From the NCBI GenBank assembly GCA_964412385.1, contig CAYPOV010000103.1, forward strand, positions 1 through 13,800: a DNA stretch of 13,800 nt, written 5' to 3'. This stretch comes from JBGSYN01 sp964412385 (lineage in GTDB: Bacteria; Pseudomonadota; Alphaproteobacteria; Geminicoccales; Geminicoccaceae). Positions within the stretch are counted from its first letter, which is position 1. Every line of letters starts with the position of its first letter. This document shows positions 5,566 through 13,109 of this stretch, in pieces. The notes below the pieces were generated by a model, which worked only from the letters and a program-made list of their open reading frames with translations, searched no databases and was not told the origin of the DNA. Position numbers and translations under genes: made by a program.

Positions 5566-6777
5566 TCAGGACATCGGCTCGCCGGGGCCGAGGGCTCCGA
5601 ATGCGGGATCGGAAACCGCGGCTTCTGCAAGCTCGATCCCGAGCCGGTCATCCACCTGCTGTGCTTCCGTTTTCAGGCTCTGGGCGAGCTTGATCACTTT
5701 TGCACGCTGGTCTCGAAATTGCTCGAAGAGCGCTTGCGAGGACCGGCGAGGGACGTGATAAATGTTGAATTCCTCTTCGGGATCGATGGCTTGATCGAAG
5801 AGAAAGGCACAACCGTCATCGGCGCTTAGAATGAATTTGTGGCGGCCATCCCAGATAGCGCGCTGGCGCCATGCGGGATAAACACGAAAACCCGGCGTTG
5901 AAGGGTCCCCGCTGGAGCGAATATGGCGACGATGCTGGTTGGAGATATAAATTTGCGAGCGCCAGTGATCGCTTGCGCCGTCGTCTTCGATTAAGGGTCG
6001 AACACTTCGTCCTTGACGTTCCGGTAAATCGACTTCGAAAAAGTCCGCCAGGCTCGGCACGAGATCATGATGGCCGATCAACGCATCAAGCGTTCGCCCA
6101 CCTCGAACCGCTCCGGGCCACGAGACGATCACCGGGACCCGGATCGCGTCGTCATGACAGCTATTGGCGTGATTGACGGAGTCGCGATAGCGGAAGGTCT
6201 CGCCGCTGAGCGAAGTATAAATCACGAGCGTGTCTTGGCGCCGATCGTGATGCTCGAGTGCCGCGATGATCTTGCCGACGGCATCGTCATAGGCCGTCAC
6301 CGCGCCGAAGTAAGCGGCGAGCGGTACCCCGGTTCCGCGATAAGGTGCGAAGCAGTCGTCCGCAATATCATCGAACTTGCCGATACCCGGAAAGCGTAAA
6401 ACAACAGCACTGGGCGTGGTTGTGAGGCGATCGACTGTATCACAAGCCTGATCGAGGACGGCTTGAAGGCTTGTATTTTCTTGATGGCCAATTTCCACGA
6501 GTTGATAACCTTTCTTCGCCAACAGGCCGCCAAGTGTCGATTGGACGAAGCTCGTAGTGTCGTCCGAGCCCAATTTGTGGGGATAGACGCCTTCCAACAA
6601 GACGCAATAGGCAGTGGCACTTTCCGGGCTGATAGTCACGGCCCGATTGAAGTTCACACCCTGGCGGCAAAGCATGTCGAGATTGGGTGTATAGGCCAGC
6701 GAACATCCATTATGGCCCATAATGTCGGCGCGATGATGATCACCGACAATCATGACAATATTAGGAAGAAGTGCCAA
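5566..6777 (-). CDS. Degenerate sulfatase homologue (probable pseudoenzyme)
   Basis: The 403-residue protein aligns end to end with the neighbouring sulfatase (for example PNIVMIVGDHHRAD, then GVPLAAYFGAVTAYDDAVGK against GVPFPGYYGSVTALDRCVGR), yet almost all catalytic positions differ. The Cys53-Pro55-Arg57 loop is Ser53-Thr55-Tyr57 at the same residue numbers (SPESATAYCV). The GKWH Lys and His are His98 and Glu100. The HDP His and Asp are Ile132 and Gly133. Asp-His of ADHGE is Leu190-Ser191. The late Lys is Ala204. Asp13 survives. The frame is open with no stops or shifts and codon use resembles its neighbours, so this is not simple decay. It cannot be a normal sulfatase. It may be a partner, binding protein or regulator of the intact enzyme, or may have a new activity. 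The start is a TTG preceded by an AGGGGAG element; it is the first gene of the sulfatase pair. Confidence 0.85.
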   Translation of the reverse strand: MALLPNIVMIVGDHHRADIMGHNGCSLAYTPNLDMLCRQGVNFNRAVTISPESATAYCVLLEGVYPHKLGSDDTTSFVQSTLGGLLAKKGYQLVEIGHQENTSLQAVLDQACDTVDRLTTTPSAVVLRFPGIGKFDDIADDCFAPYRGTGVPLAAYFGAVTAYDDAVGKIIAALEHHDRRQDTLVIYTSLSGETFRYRDSVNHANSCHDDAIRVPVIVSWPGAVRGGRTLDALIGHHDLVPSLADFFEVDLPERQGRSVRPLIEDDGASDHWRSQIYISNQHRRHIRSSGDPSTPGFRVYPAWRQRAIWDGRHKFILSADDGCAFLFDQAIDPEEEFNIYHVPRRSSQALFEQFRDQRAKVIKLAQSLKTEAQQVDDRLGIELAEAAVSDPAFGALGPGEPMS

Positions 6778-6865
6778 TTCTTGATTGCTCCCCTGCGGAT
6801 GACCGCCATTTCTAGCCGAGGGCGCGATTGAGCGCTAGCATGCAATAGCCTTTCTCATCACTGGC

Positions 6866-7148
6866 CTACACACTGTGGCAGGCAAGCTGCGTTGGATGCA
6901 CTTCGAGCCAGGCGGAAAGATTGCGGCCTGTGAGTTCCTGGAACGCGATGACATCGTCATGGAAGAATGCGACCAGCTTTTTTTTGCTCCCCGACATGAC
7001 CGGTAGGCGCGCTCACGCCCGGCGCACCATGCAAATTAGCGCGTCACATGGAGACCGCTCATGGCGACACCGGGGTGCTGGCTCAAATACTTAAGCAGAA
7101 AATTTGTACGGCTTCGTCTGGCACCGATAATCAGAACGTTGGCAAGGC
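6866..7148 (-). pseudogene. Sulfotransferase remnant (N- and C-terminal pieces)
   Basis: This otherwise empty gap between the lipoprotein and sulfatase genes holds two pieces of a PAPS-dependent sulfotransferase, read on the minus strand. The first (7146 to 7036) gives LANVLIIGARRSRTNFLLKY then LSQHPGVAMS, matching the N-terminal phosphosulfate-binding pattern (usually IIGAQKSGTTxL), and ends at a TAA. The second (about 6992 to 6866) gives KKLVAFFHDDVIAFQELTG then RNLSAWL, matching the usual C-terminal end in which LxxLLGRDLSxWL follows the last helices; it ends at a TAG. The middle, roughly 150 or more residues in a complete enzyme, is gone. The start codon is missing and the piece abuts the stop of the lipoprotein gene. 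It lies upstream of both sulfatase genes, on the same strand. Confidence 0.7.
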
Positions 7149-7658
7149 TTACGTAGCCGTCGGTAATTCGAGACCGGCGCGGGTATAATAGGTCTCGTAG
7201 GTGCAGTCAGGCCGGAACGAAACCACCAGATAGCCTCTCTGATCGTTGAAATTGATCCAGGCATTGAACCCCTGAAGCTTCGGATTGCCCTCGCTATCCT
7301 TGCGCTGCCGGACGTCGTAGCGAACCGATTTGATGGTGTCAGGTGCGAAGCCCAGGGTTTCAAGGACAGAAGCCGCACCGTCGGTGCAGGGGAAGTTCTC
7401 GCGCACTTTTCGTTGCGTCGTTTTTCGGTAGTCGGCGAACATCCCGATGGTCACATCATAGGCGCCATTGGCCGTGACCGGCTGTCCTGTCGTGCTCTGC
7501 CGCCGCGCAAATCGCACCGTGGCCTCATCGACAGCCGATACCATGGCAGGGCTCGGTGCGGCCAAGTCCACCGTTTGCGCTGCGCAGGCTGCGACGGAAA
7601 ATACCAGTGCAGTCGCCATCAAGAGACGTTTTTTTCGAATGCCGAGAACTGAATTCAT
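7149..7658 (-). CDS. Small lipoprotein of unknown function
   Basis: The 169-residue product begins MNSVLGIRKKRLLMATALV and has a lipobox Val-Ala-Ala-Cys at residues 22-25, so it should be lipid-anchored at Cys25 and face the periplasm. The mature part has two further cysteines (in NFPCTDG and RPDCTYE) that could form a disulfide, and a strand-rich C-terminal half with SVRYDVRQRKD and LQGFNAWINFNDQRGYLVVS. I recognise no family. The frame is open 20 residues further upstream to 7718, but the ATG at 7658 has AAAGGA eight bases before it and places the signal peptide correctly. The gene diverges from the RTX protein gene at 7849 and overlaps none. Its stop touches the sulfotransferase remnant. 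Confidence 0.75.
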   Translation of the reverse strand: MNSVLGIRKKRLLMATALVFSVAACAAQTVDLAAPSPAMVSAVDEATVRFARRQSTTGQPVTANGAYDVTIGMFADYRKTTQRKVRENFPCTDGAASVLETLGFAPDTIKSVRYDVRQRKDSEGNPKLQGFNAWINFNDQRGYLVVSFRPDCTYETYYTRAGLELPTAT

Positions 7659-7848
7659 CGCAAGCGTCCTTTCATGACCCAATGCGATCGACCTAGCACG
7701 CGCACTGGGCGTGCCCATGCCTTGTCTCCAAGCCCCTGTAAACTAAGCCGCAATTCTTCGTGAACAGCTCAGTCATTTCCCACTTGGTCATCATCCTGTC
7801 ACGGGATAGGCTTATTAAAGAAGCAATAATCAAGTCGGAGCACAAACC
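7659..7848. promoter_or_regulatory. Divergent promoter region of lipoprotein and RTX genes
   Basis: These 190 bases separate the divergent starts at 7658 and 7849 and must carry both promoters. A short inverted repeat, TGGGC-GT-GCCCA (7706-7717), is the only symmetrical element I see. TTGGTC (7784) with TAGGCT (7807), 17 bases apart, is a poor but possible promoter for the RTX gene. GGAG at about 7836 is its ribosome binding site. Confidence 0.4.
7667..7672 (-). promoter_or_regulatory. Ribosome binding site that sets the lipoprotein start
   Basis: On the coding strand this reads AAAGGA, eight bases before the ATG at 7658. It decides between this start and the upstream one at 7718, which would put 20 extra residues before the signal peptide. 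Confidence 0.6.
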
Positions 7849-9867
7849 ATGGCGATTTTTACCGTCACGACCCGTGACGACGAGACGTTTGAGGGAACCG
7901 AAACATATGCGGCACCGGATGGCGCCGGCCTCAGCCTTCGCGAAGCCATCGGTCTCGCCAATGCCACAGAAGGCTTCGACACCATCAATTTCGCCATCGA
8001 AGGCGACGATCAGACCCTCGCATTAACTAATGGTGAACTCGAAATCACCGGCGGTGTCCTGATTGACGGCGAAGGGCAGACGATCGACGCGCAAGCTGCC
8101 TCGCGGATCCTTTCGATTGCACCCGGTGCCGTTACCTTCGCCGATGACCTCAACCTGATCAACGGCTTTGCCGGCGTCGGTGGTGCCATCATCAATCAGG
8201 GAACACTGATCCTCAGCGACAGCACGCTCTCCGGCAACCGCGCTGAAACCTTTATGGAAATCGGCGGCGAGACCGTGGGTACGGGCGTTGGCGGTGCCAT
8301 CTTCAATCCCGGCACACTGTCGCTTGTCGACGTGGCGTTGACCGACAATTCCTCCAATCACCGAGGCGGTGCGATCAGCAATACCGGCTCGCTTTCCATT
8401 AATCAGTCGACGATCGCCAATAATACCGCTGATACATTCGCAGGCGCCGTCGACAACGTCTCCAATCTTGGCGACGGCGCGGCCAGTATTTTTTCAACGA
8501 CGATCAGTGGCAACAGCGCAGGCAGTTTCGGCGGAGGCATCCTCAACGGTTACGGGGATACGATTTCAATCTACCAGTCGACCCTGGCCAACAACATCGC
8601 GCTGCGTGGCGGTGCTCTCTACAATTTCGGCGGCGGTGCATCACTGACGAACGCCACTGTCACCGGCAATACGTCGTCCCAAGACTACGATACGGCTGCT
8701 ATCCACAGCCGCTTTGGCACGCTCGCTCTCAATAACTCTATTGTCGCGGGCAACAATGCGGTTGGTGCCAACAGCACGCCGGATGTCTTTCTCGGATCCA
8801 ATGAGGTGCTCGAGGCTACGAGCGGCACCAACATATTCAGCCAGGCCGCCATCGCTGGATCGACGGGCACGGATCTTCTGGGGATCGCCGCAGTCGACCT
8901 GTTCGCTGCCATTGATCCCACCACCAATGGCGGCCTACTTGCCGACAATGGCGGGCCCACGCAAACGGTTGCACTCAGCTTGACCAGCCCGGCAATTGAT
9001 GCGGGTGACGATGCGGCACTTGCTCTTGTCGGCCTGATGACCGATCAGCGGGGCGAAAGCCGGATCGTCGACGGCAATGGCGATGGCATTGCGGCCATTG
9101 ATATCGGTGCCTTTGAGGCCGACGAGGTCTTAATCGGAAACGTCATTCCTTTCACAACGAACGCTGTCGTCTGGGGTGAGGCCGCGACAGGTGATCAGTG
9201 GGCACTCAATGGCGGGCTGACCCCCGAGATCCTTGGCTTGAACTCATTTAGCCTGCTCGGCCTCGAACAAAATCAGATGGTCTATTCGGGCGGCGACGGC
9301 GTCACTGATATCCTCAGCGGAACCGGGGCGAGCGAGGCATTTCTCTTTGACGACGCCGGCACCGCGAACCCGGGGGCGAGCGCCAGCCACTTCGCCAACA
9401 TCGAAATCTTCGACGCTGGAGCCGGCAACGATATCGTCAATCTCTCGAGCGGTGCCAATGGTGCCACGAGCTACGCAACGGCAGCGAGGCTCCTTGGTGG
9501 CACCGGCACCGATGTCTTGATCGGCGGATCGGCCAATGATACGCTCGATGGCGGGGCGGACGGCGACCTGCTTGATGGCGGTGCCGGCGACGATGCGCTT
9601 TGGGGACAGGGTGGCGACGATATCTTCGTCTACACTCCCAGCGGCGGCAACGATACGATCGTCGACTTCGTCAATCTCGACGATGCCATACTGTTTGCCG
9701 GATTTGCCGGTCTGGATCTCGCGACTCTCCAGCCACTGGTCACCGATGACGGCATCGATGCCACGATTGACCTCACGAGCTTTGGCGGCGGAACACTGTC
9801 CATTCTCAACACCACCACCATCCAGCTCGATTTCACCGTGGTCGGATCAGACTTCGTCTTCGTTTGA
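7849..9867 (+). CDS. RTX-type secreted protein with CSLREA and beta-helix domains
   Basis: The 672-residue protein looks like a type I secreted surface or extracellular protein. Residues about 1-50 form a CSLREA-like start (FTVTTRDD, then LSLREAIGLANA). Residues about 65-310 are a right-handed parallel beta-helix of POMP-like repeats, with recurring GGAIxNxGxLxLxxSTxxxN units. Residues about 365-425 are a choice-of-anchor Q type end: NGGPTQTVALSLTSPAIDAG followed by DQRGESRIVDGNGDGIAAID. Residues about 549-595 hold RTX nonapeptide repeats (GGTGTDVLIGGSANDTLDGG and onward), which bind calcium outside the cell. The extreme C-terminus, GSDFVFV, is the acidic-hydrophobic type used as a type I secretion signal. 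There is no N-terminal signal peptide, as expected. Adhesin or matrix protein is the likeliest role; an enzyme is not excluded. No TolC, ABC or membrane-fusion secretion genes lie in this window. Confidence 0.85.
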   Translation: MAIFTVTTRDDETFEGTETYAAPDGAGLSLREAIGLANATEGFDTINFAIEGDDQTLALTNGELEITGGVLIDGEGQTIDAQAASRILSIAPGAVTFADDLNLINGFAGVGGAIINQGTLILSDSTLSGNRAETFMEIGGETVGTGVGGAIFNPGTLSLVDVALTDNSSNHRGGAISNTGSLSINQSTIANNTADTFAGAVDNVSNLGDGAASIFSTTISGNSAGSFGGGILNGYGDTISIYQSTLANNIALRGGALYNFGGGASLTNATVTGNTSSQDYDTAAIHSRFGTLALNNSIVAGNNAVGANSTPDVFLGSNEVLEATSGTNIFSQAAIAGSTGTDLLGIAAVDLFAAIDPTTNGGLLADNGGPTQTVALSLTSPAIDAGDDAALALVGLMTDQRGESRIVDGNGDGIAAIDIGAFEADEVLIGNVIPFTTNAVVWGEAATGDQWALNGGLTPEILGLNSFSLLGLEQNQMVYSGGDGVTDILSGTGASEAFLFDDAGTANPGASASHFANIEIFDAGAGNDIVNLSSGANGATSYATAARLLGGTGTDVLIGGSANDTLDGGADGDLLDGGAGDDALWGQGGDDIFVYTPSGGNDTIVDFVNLDDAILFAGFAGLDLATLQPLVTDDGIDATIDLTSFGGGTLSILNTTTIQLDFTVVGSDFVFV

Positions 9868-9921
9868 GATGGCATTTCGAAGGGCAAACAAACTTGGCGG
9901 GCAATTGTCAAAGCGCAGAGG

Positions 9922-10120
9922 CGATATGGTCTTCGCGAAAGAGTCGCCGACAAGTCGCAGGCGACAATCACGTTCATTGGCGACCTCAGATGAACGCCTC
10001 CGCGAGAGTGCCCGCTGAGATCACAAGCTCCTCCTCCGATTCAAGAATTTCGGCGCATCCGTCTCCTTGGGGTTTATCGAGTAAGATCGTCATCAACGTC
10101 GATGTATCGACAACGATCAT
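9922..10120 (-). pseudogene. vapC: VapC-type PIN-domain toxin remnant
   Basis: The start reads MIVVDTSTLMTILLDKP, the first strand of a PIN ribonuclease with catalytic Asp5. It continues CAEILESEEELVISAGTLAE, with the second acidic residue Glu41, and stops at a TGA (9986-9988) after 44 residues; intact VapC proteins have about 130. In the next frame ANERDCRLRLVGDSFAKTI follows, matching the C-terminal LLFVGxDFxxTDI of the family. The middle, with the remaining acidic residues and the NFGDCFAYALA motif, is missing. An internal deletion with a frame change therefore killed the toxin. Its ATG overlaps the stop of the antitoxin remnant by the usual ATGA arrangement. Confidence 0.75.
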
Positions 10121-10318
10121 CCAGGCAGGCCATTGTTGTCATAGAGGAAGTCTTGGCTCCGGGCGGCGTTTGGACCTGGTGAAGCCTCAGATCGAGCAAA
10201 GGCTCAAACGACGTGGCCATGGCGCGCGAGAACGACCTCCTCGCCTGCCTCGGCACGGCCACACAAGCTCTGTCAACTGAGCCTTTGCTTCCCTCACAGA
10301 TACCTGCGTGAACAACAA
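10117..10318 (-). pseudogene. vapB: Phd/VapB-type antitoxin remnant
   Basis: Read on the minus strand, QVSVREAKAQLTELV (10306 to 10262) matches the N-terminal DNA-binding part of Phd/YefM-like antitoxins. One extra base near 10261 shifts the frame to GRAEAGEEVVLARHGHVV, the next conserved block, followed directly by a TGA. The frame then gives PNAARSQDFLYDNNGLPG, the usual toxin-binding tail of antitoxins paired with PIN toxins, and ends in a TGA that overlaps the vapC ATG. No ATG start is seen; TTG codons at 10318 and 10315 are the only candidates. The frameshift, early stop and shortened middle make this a dead gene. It lies just past the end of the ABC-transporter operon, on the same strand. 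Confidence 0.75.
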
Positions 10319-10404
10319 CAACGTAGTCCGTCTAACAGTCCAACTTTTTGACTATGTGGACCGTTTGATGGGCCATTTCGTTATCGTGTTCTCCCGCGAC
10401 CGCA

Positions 10405-12153
10405 TCAAGCCCCCAAACTTAATCCCCCGATCGTCGAGCGGATCAGGGTTGTGGGCGATTGCTGCTGTCGGTCCAGGGCTGCGAGCTCGTAACTGATGGT
10501 TTCTTGAGAGCCCCAAGCCTGATCGGGATCGGGCCAGGGGATGCTATCGACAAGAAGCTGCGTGTAGGGGTGCTTGGCATCTTTGATGACGGTCTCCGCC
10601 TCGCCGGCCTCAACCACACGTCCCTTATAAAGCACCAGAATATAGTCACTTACCTGATAGGCTGTCGCCAGGTCATGGGTGATATAGAGGATCGAAACGC
10701 CCTGTTGATCCTTCATCTGCTTGAGATTGGTGAGAATGGTCGATCGCAAGGAGGCGTCGACCATCGAGACCGGCTCGTCCGCCACCAAGAGCCTTGGTGC
10801 CAGCATGATGGCGCGCCCCACCATCAAGCGCTGACGCTGACCGCCGGAGAGTTGATGGGCAAAGCGGTGAATTGTTTGCGACGGATCGAGCCCGACATTC
10901 TGACAGGCATCGTGCATTTTTCCGTAAATCTCATCACGGCCGCGCGCTAAGCCGAAATTCGTGAGCGGCGCCGATAGCGCATGATCGACCTTGTAAAAGG
11001 GGTTATAGGCGGCATAGGGGTCCTGGAACACGGCTTGGACTTCCCGCCGATAGGCTTTGGATTGGGCGGCGTTAAACCCTGCAATGTCCTGTCCGCGGTA
11101 TCGGATCGCGCCCGAACTCGGTGTTTGAAATCCTAAGATCAGCGATCCGAGTGTCGTCTTGCCGCTGCCGCTCTGCCCGACGATCGAAACGACCAACGGC
11201 CGGTCACCTTGAAGCGTGAAGGTAAGTGGGTGAAGTGCTGTATTTCCGGAACCACGAAGGATGCCGCCGCCATAGATCTTTGAAGCAGCATCGAGTGCCA
11301 GCAAGGGCGTACCATTGACATGGTTGGTGGCGCTTTTCGCTCTCATTGGCTGCACATTGTCGGCAACGCGCGCATGTAGTGACGGAACACTATCGATCAG
11401 TGTACGCGTGTAGTCGTGCTCGGCCTGCTTGAAGAGCGTGCGTGCGGGACCTTGCTCGACAATGCGGCCATTGCGCATCACCATGATATCATCAACGAAC
11501 TGCGCCATCAGGCCCATATCATGGCCGATGAGAATGAGGCTGGCGCCGAGCTCGTCTTGAAGCTCACCCAATGTCTCCATAACACGTCTTTGAGTGATGA
11601 CATCGAGTGCCGAGGTAGGCTCATCGGCGATAATCAATTTGGGGCCGAGTGCAATCGCGATCGCTATGCAGGCACGCTGCTTCATCCCGCCTGAAAGCTC
11701 ATGCGGAAACATCCGCGCGACCTCGGGTGCGAGGCCGACTTTTTCGAGCAGCGTCATGGCGCGCTCGCGCTTTTCCCGGCGGCCGAGCGCCAATCCGTGA
11801 TCGATCATGCCGTCAATAATTTGATCGGCGATGCGCATCACGGGATTAAGAGAGTTCATGGCCCCTTGCGGAATATAGCTGATCTCGGTCAGCCGAACGC
11901 GCTGATACTCATCATCGCTAAGCTTTAGAAGATCGGTATCATCGAGCAGGACTGAGCCGCCCGTGACTTTGCCTGGCGGCTCGATCATTCCCATCAGGGC
12001 TAGAGCGGTCGTGGTCTTGCCCGAGCCCGATTCGCCGACAAAGCCGACACGCACGCCCGGTTTGATCGTGAAATCGACACCATCGACCGCACGGACGATG
12101 CCTTCATCGGTGAAGTACTCGACCCGCATGCCTTGAGCGATGAGACGAGACAT
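10405..12153 (-). CDS. Fused double ATPase of a peptide/opine-type ABC importer (DppD-DppF)
   Basis: The 582-residue protein is two ABC ATPases in one chain, as in GsiA and similar Dpp/Opp-family importers, and powers uptake through the inner-membrane permeases. Domain 1 has Walker A GESGSGKTT (40-48), signature LSGGM (153-157), Walker B LIIADE (173-178) and switch His211. Domain 2 has Walker A GQSGSGKTT (326-334), the Q-loop VFQDP (Gln377), signature LSGGQ (435-439), Walker B LLVADE (455-460) and His493. Both sites look competent. After HPYTQLLVDSIPWPDPD (528-544) the Cys-rich oligo_HPY tail common in DppF is absent. It starts 17 bases after the permease gene and is the last gene of the operon in this window; the vapBC remnant follows. 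The substrate is unknown. Confidence 0.93.
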   Translation of the reverse strand: MSRLIAQGMRVEYFTDEGIVRAVDGVDFTIKPGVRVGFVGESGSGKTTTALALMGMIEPPGKVTGGSVLLDDTDLLKLSDDEYQRVRLTEISYIPQGAMNSLNPVMRIADQIIDGMIDHGLALGRREKRERAMTLLEKVGLAPEVARMFPHELSGGMKQRACIAIAIALGPKLIIADEPTSALDVITQRRVMETLGELQDELGASLILIGHDMGLMAQFVDDIMVMRNGRIVEQGPARTLFKQAEHDYTRTLIDSVPSLHARVADNVQPMRAKSATNHVNGTPLLALDAASKIYGGGILRGSGNTALHPLTFTLQGDRPLVVSIVGQSGSGKTTLGSLILGFQTPSSGAIRYRGQDIAGFNAAQSKAYRREVQAVFQDPYAAYNPFYKVDHALSAPLTNFGLARGRDEIYGKMHDACQNVGLDPSQTIHRFAHQLSGGQRQRLMVGRAIMLAPRLLVADEPVSMVDASLRSTILTNLKQMKDQQGVSILYITHDLATAYQVSDYILVLYKGRVVEAGEAETVIKDAKHPYTQLLVDSIPWPDPDQAWGSQETISYELAALDRQQQSPTTLIRSTIGGLSLGA

Positions 12154-12170
12154 CAGCTTCTCATGCCAGC

Positions 12171-13109
12171 TCAGGCGCGGCGGCGGCGGGTGCGCGGATT
12201 GGCAAGCTCATCCAATCCGGCACTGACGAGATAAAGCCCGACGAAAAGCACGACGAGAGCAATCACGGGCGTCAAAACCCACCACCAAAGGCCCAAAAGA
12301 AAGGCACCTTCATACATCGCCCAATAAATCGTCATGCCGAGGGTCGGCTCATTTTGCGGTCCGAGGCCCAACGCTTCGAGGCCCACAGAAGCAAGCATGG
12401 CAGTCGCCGTTGCAAGCACGAAGCTCGCCATGAGATAGGGAAGCAGATTGGGCATGAGTTCCTTGAATACGATGCCCAGAGTCGAGGTGCCGGCAAGGCG
12501 GGCGGTTTGCACATAGCCCATTTCGCGCATGATCAGAACTTGGCTGCGAATTTGCCGGGTGGGTTCGCGCCACGCCAGCAGCGAGACGATGATCGCCATT
12601 TGATCGGTATTGAGCTTGGTGTTGAGATTGGCGGCGATGACAACCAGCACCAAGAGCGGCGGAACCGTCAACAGCACATCGGTGATGGTGCTGATGATGG
12701 TGTCGATCCAGCCCCGATAGAAACCTGCCAAAAAGCCAAGGACGCTTCCCAAAGTGACGCCGATCAAGCCCGCAATGACGCCGACTTTACAGGTGAGATA
12801 GGTGCCGACAATGAGAATGCCGATCATGCTTCGCCCATGGCTGTCGGTTCCCAAGAGGTAGTCGAGCGAGGGGGGACGCTTGGGCGGATTGGCGAGCGGA
12901 TTGACGATCTTGGGATCGATGATGAACTGGCCGCCCAACGCGATGAGCGCCAGAAGCACCAACAGAACCAGTCCCACGGTGAGATTGGGATTGCGCTTGA
13001 AGTAAAGCCCGATGGTGCGGAAACGGCGTCGGCACGTTCCCCAATCCGAGGTCTGTTCGACCCTGCCTGTGGGTGCGACGGGCGCCTGAGATCCGAGCTC
13101 TCTAGCCAT
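12171..13109 (-). CDS. DppC-like ABC importer permease
   Basis: The permease subunit of the same importer has 312 residues from the chosen start. It shows an N-terminal membrane segment (NLTVGLVLLVLLALIALGG), the family motif YLLGTDSHGRSMIGIL, about five further hydrophobic segments, and the cytoplasmic EAA loop (MGYVQTARLAGTSTLGIVF, then KELMPNLLP) that contacts the ATPase. An upstream in-frame ATG at 13151 would add 14 residues and overlap the aldolase gene by 50 bases. The ATG at 13109 overlaps it by only eight, the usual operon spacing, and keeps the whole transmembrane core, so I chose it; neither start has a good ribosome binding site. The partner permease (DppB) and the solute-binding protein are not in this window and may lie beyond 13800. 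Confidence 0.9.
   Translation of the reverse strand: MARELGSQAPVAPTGRVEQTSDWGTCRRRFRTIGLYFKRNPNLTVGLVLLVLLALIALGGQFIIDPKIVNPLANPPKRPPSLDYLLGTDSHGRSMIGILIVGTYLTCKVGVIAGLIGVTLGSVLGFLAGFYRGWIDTIISTITDVLLTVPPLLVLVVIAANLNTKLNTDQMAIIVSLLAWREPTRQIRSQVLIMREMGYVQTARLAGTSTLGIVFKELMPNLLPYLMASFVLATATAMLASVGLEALGLGPQNEPTLGMTIYWAMYEGAFLLGLWWWVLTPVIALVVLFVGLYLVSAGLDELANPRTRRRRA

Noticed and set aside
8110..8700. Repetitive DNA within the RTX gene, considered as a repeat array or CRISPR
   Set aside because: The similarity is at protein level (beta-helix repeats) with variable DNA and no constant repeat-spacer spacing.
9536..10018. A 160-codon plus-strand frame overlapping the RTX gene end
   Set aside because: It is a shadow of the RTX repeats and then of the vapC remnant in the wrong strand, with no domain of its own.
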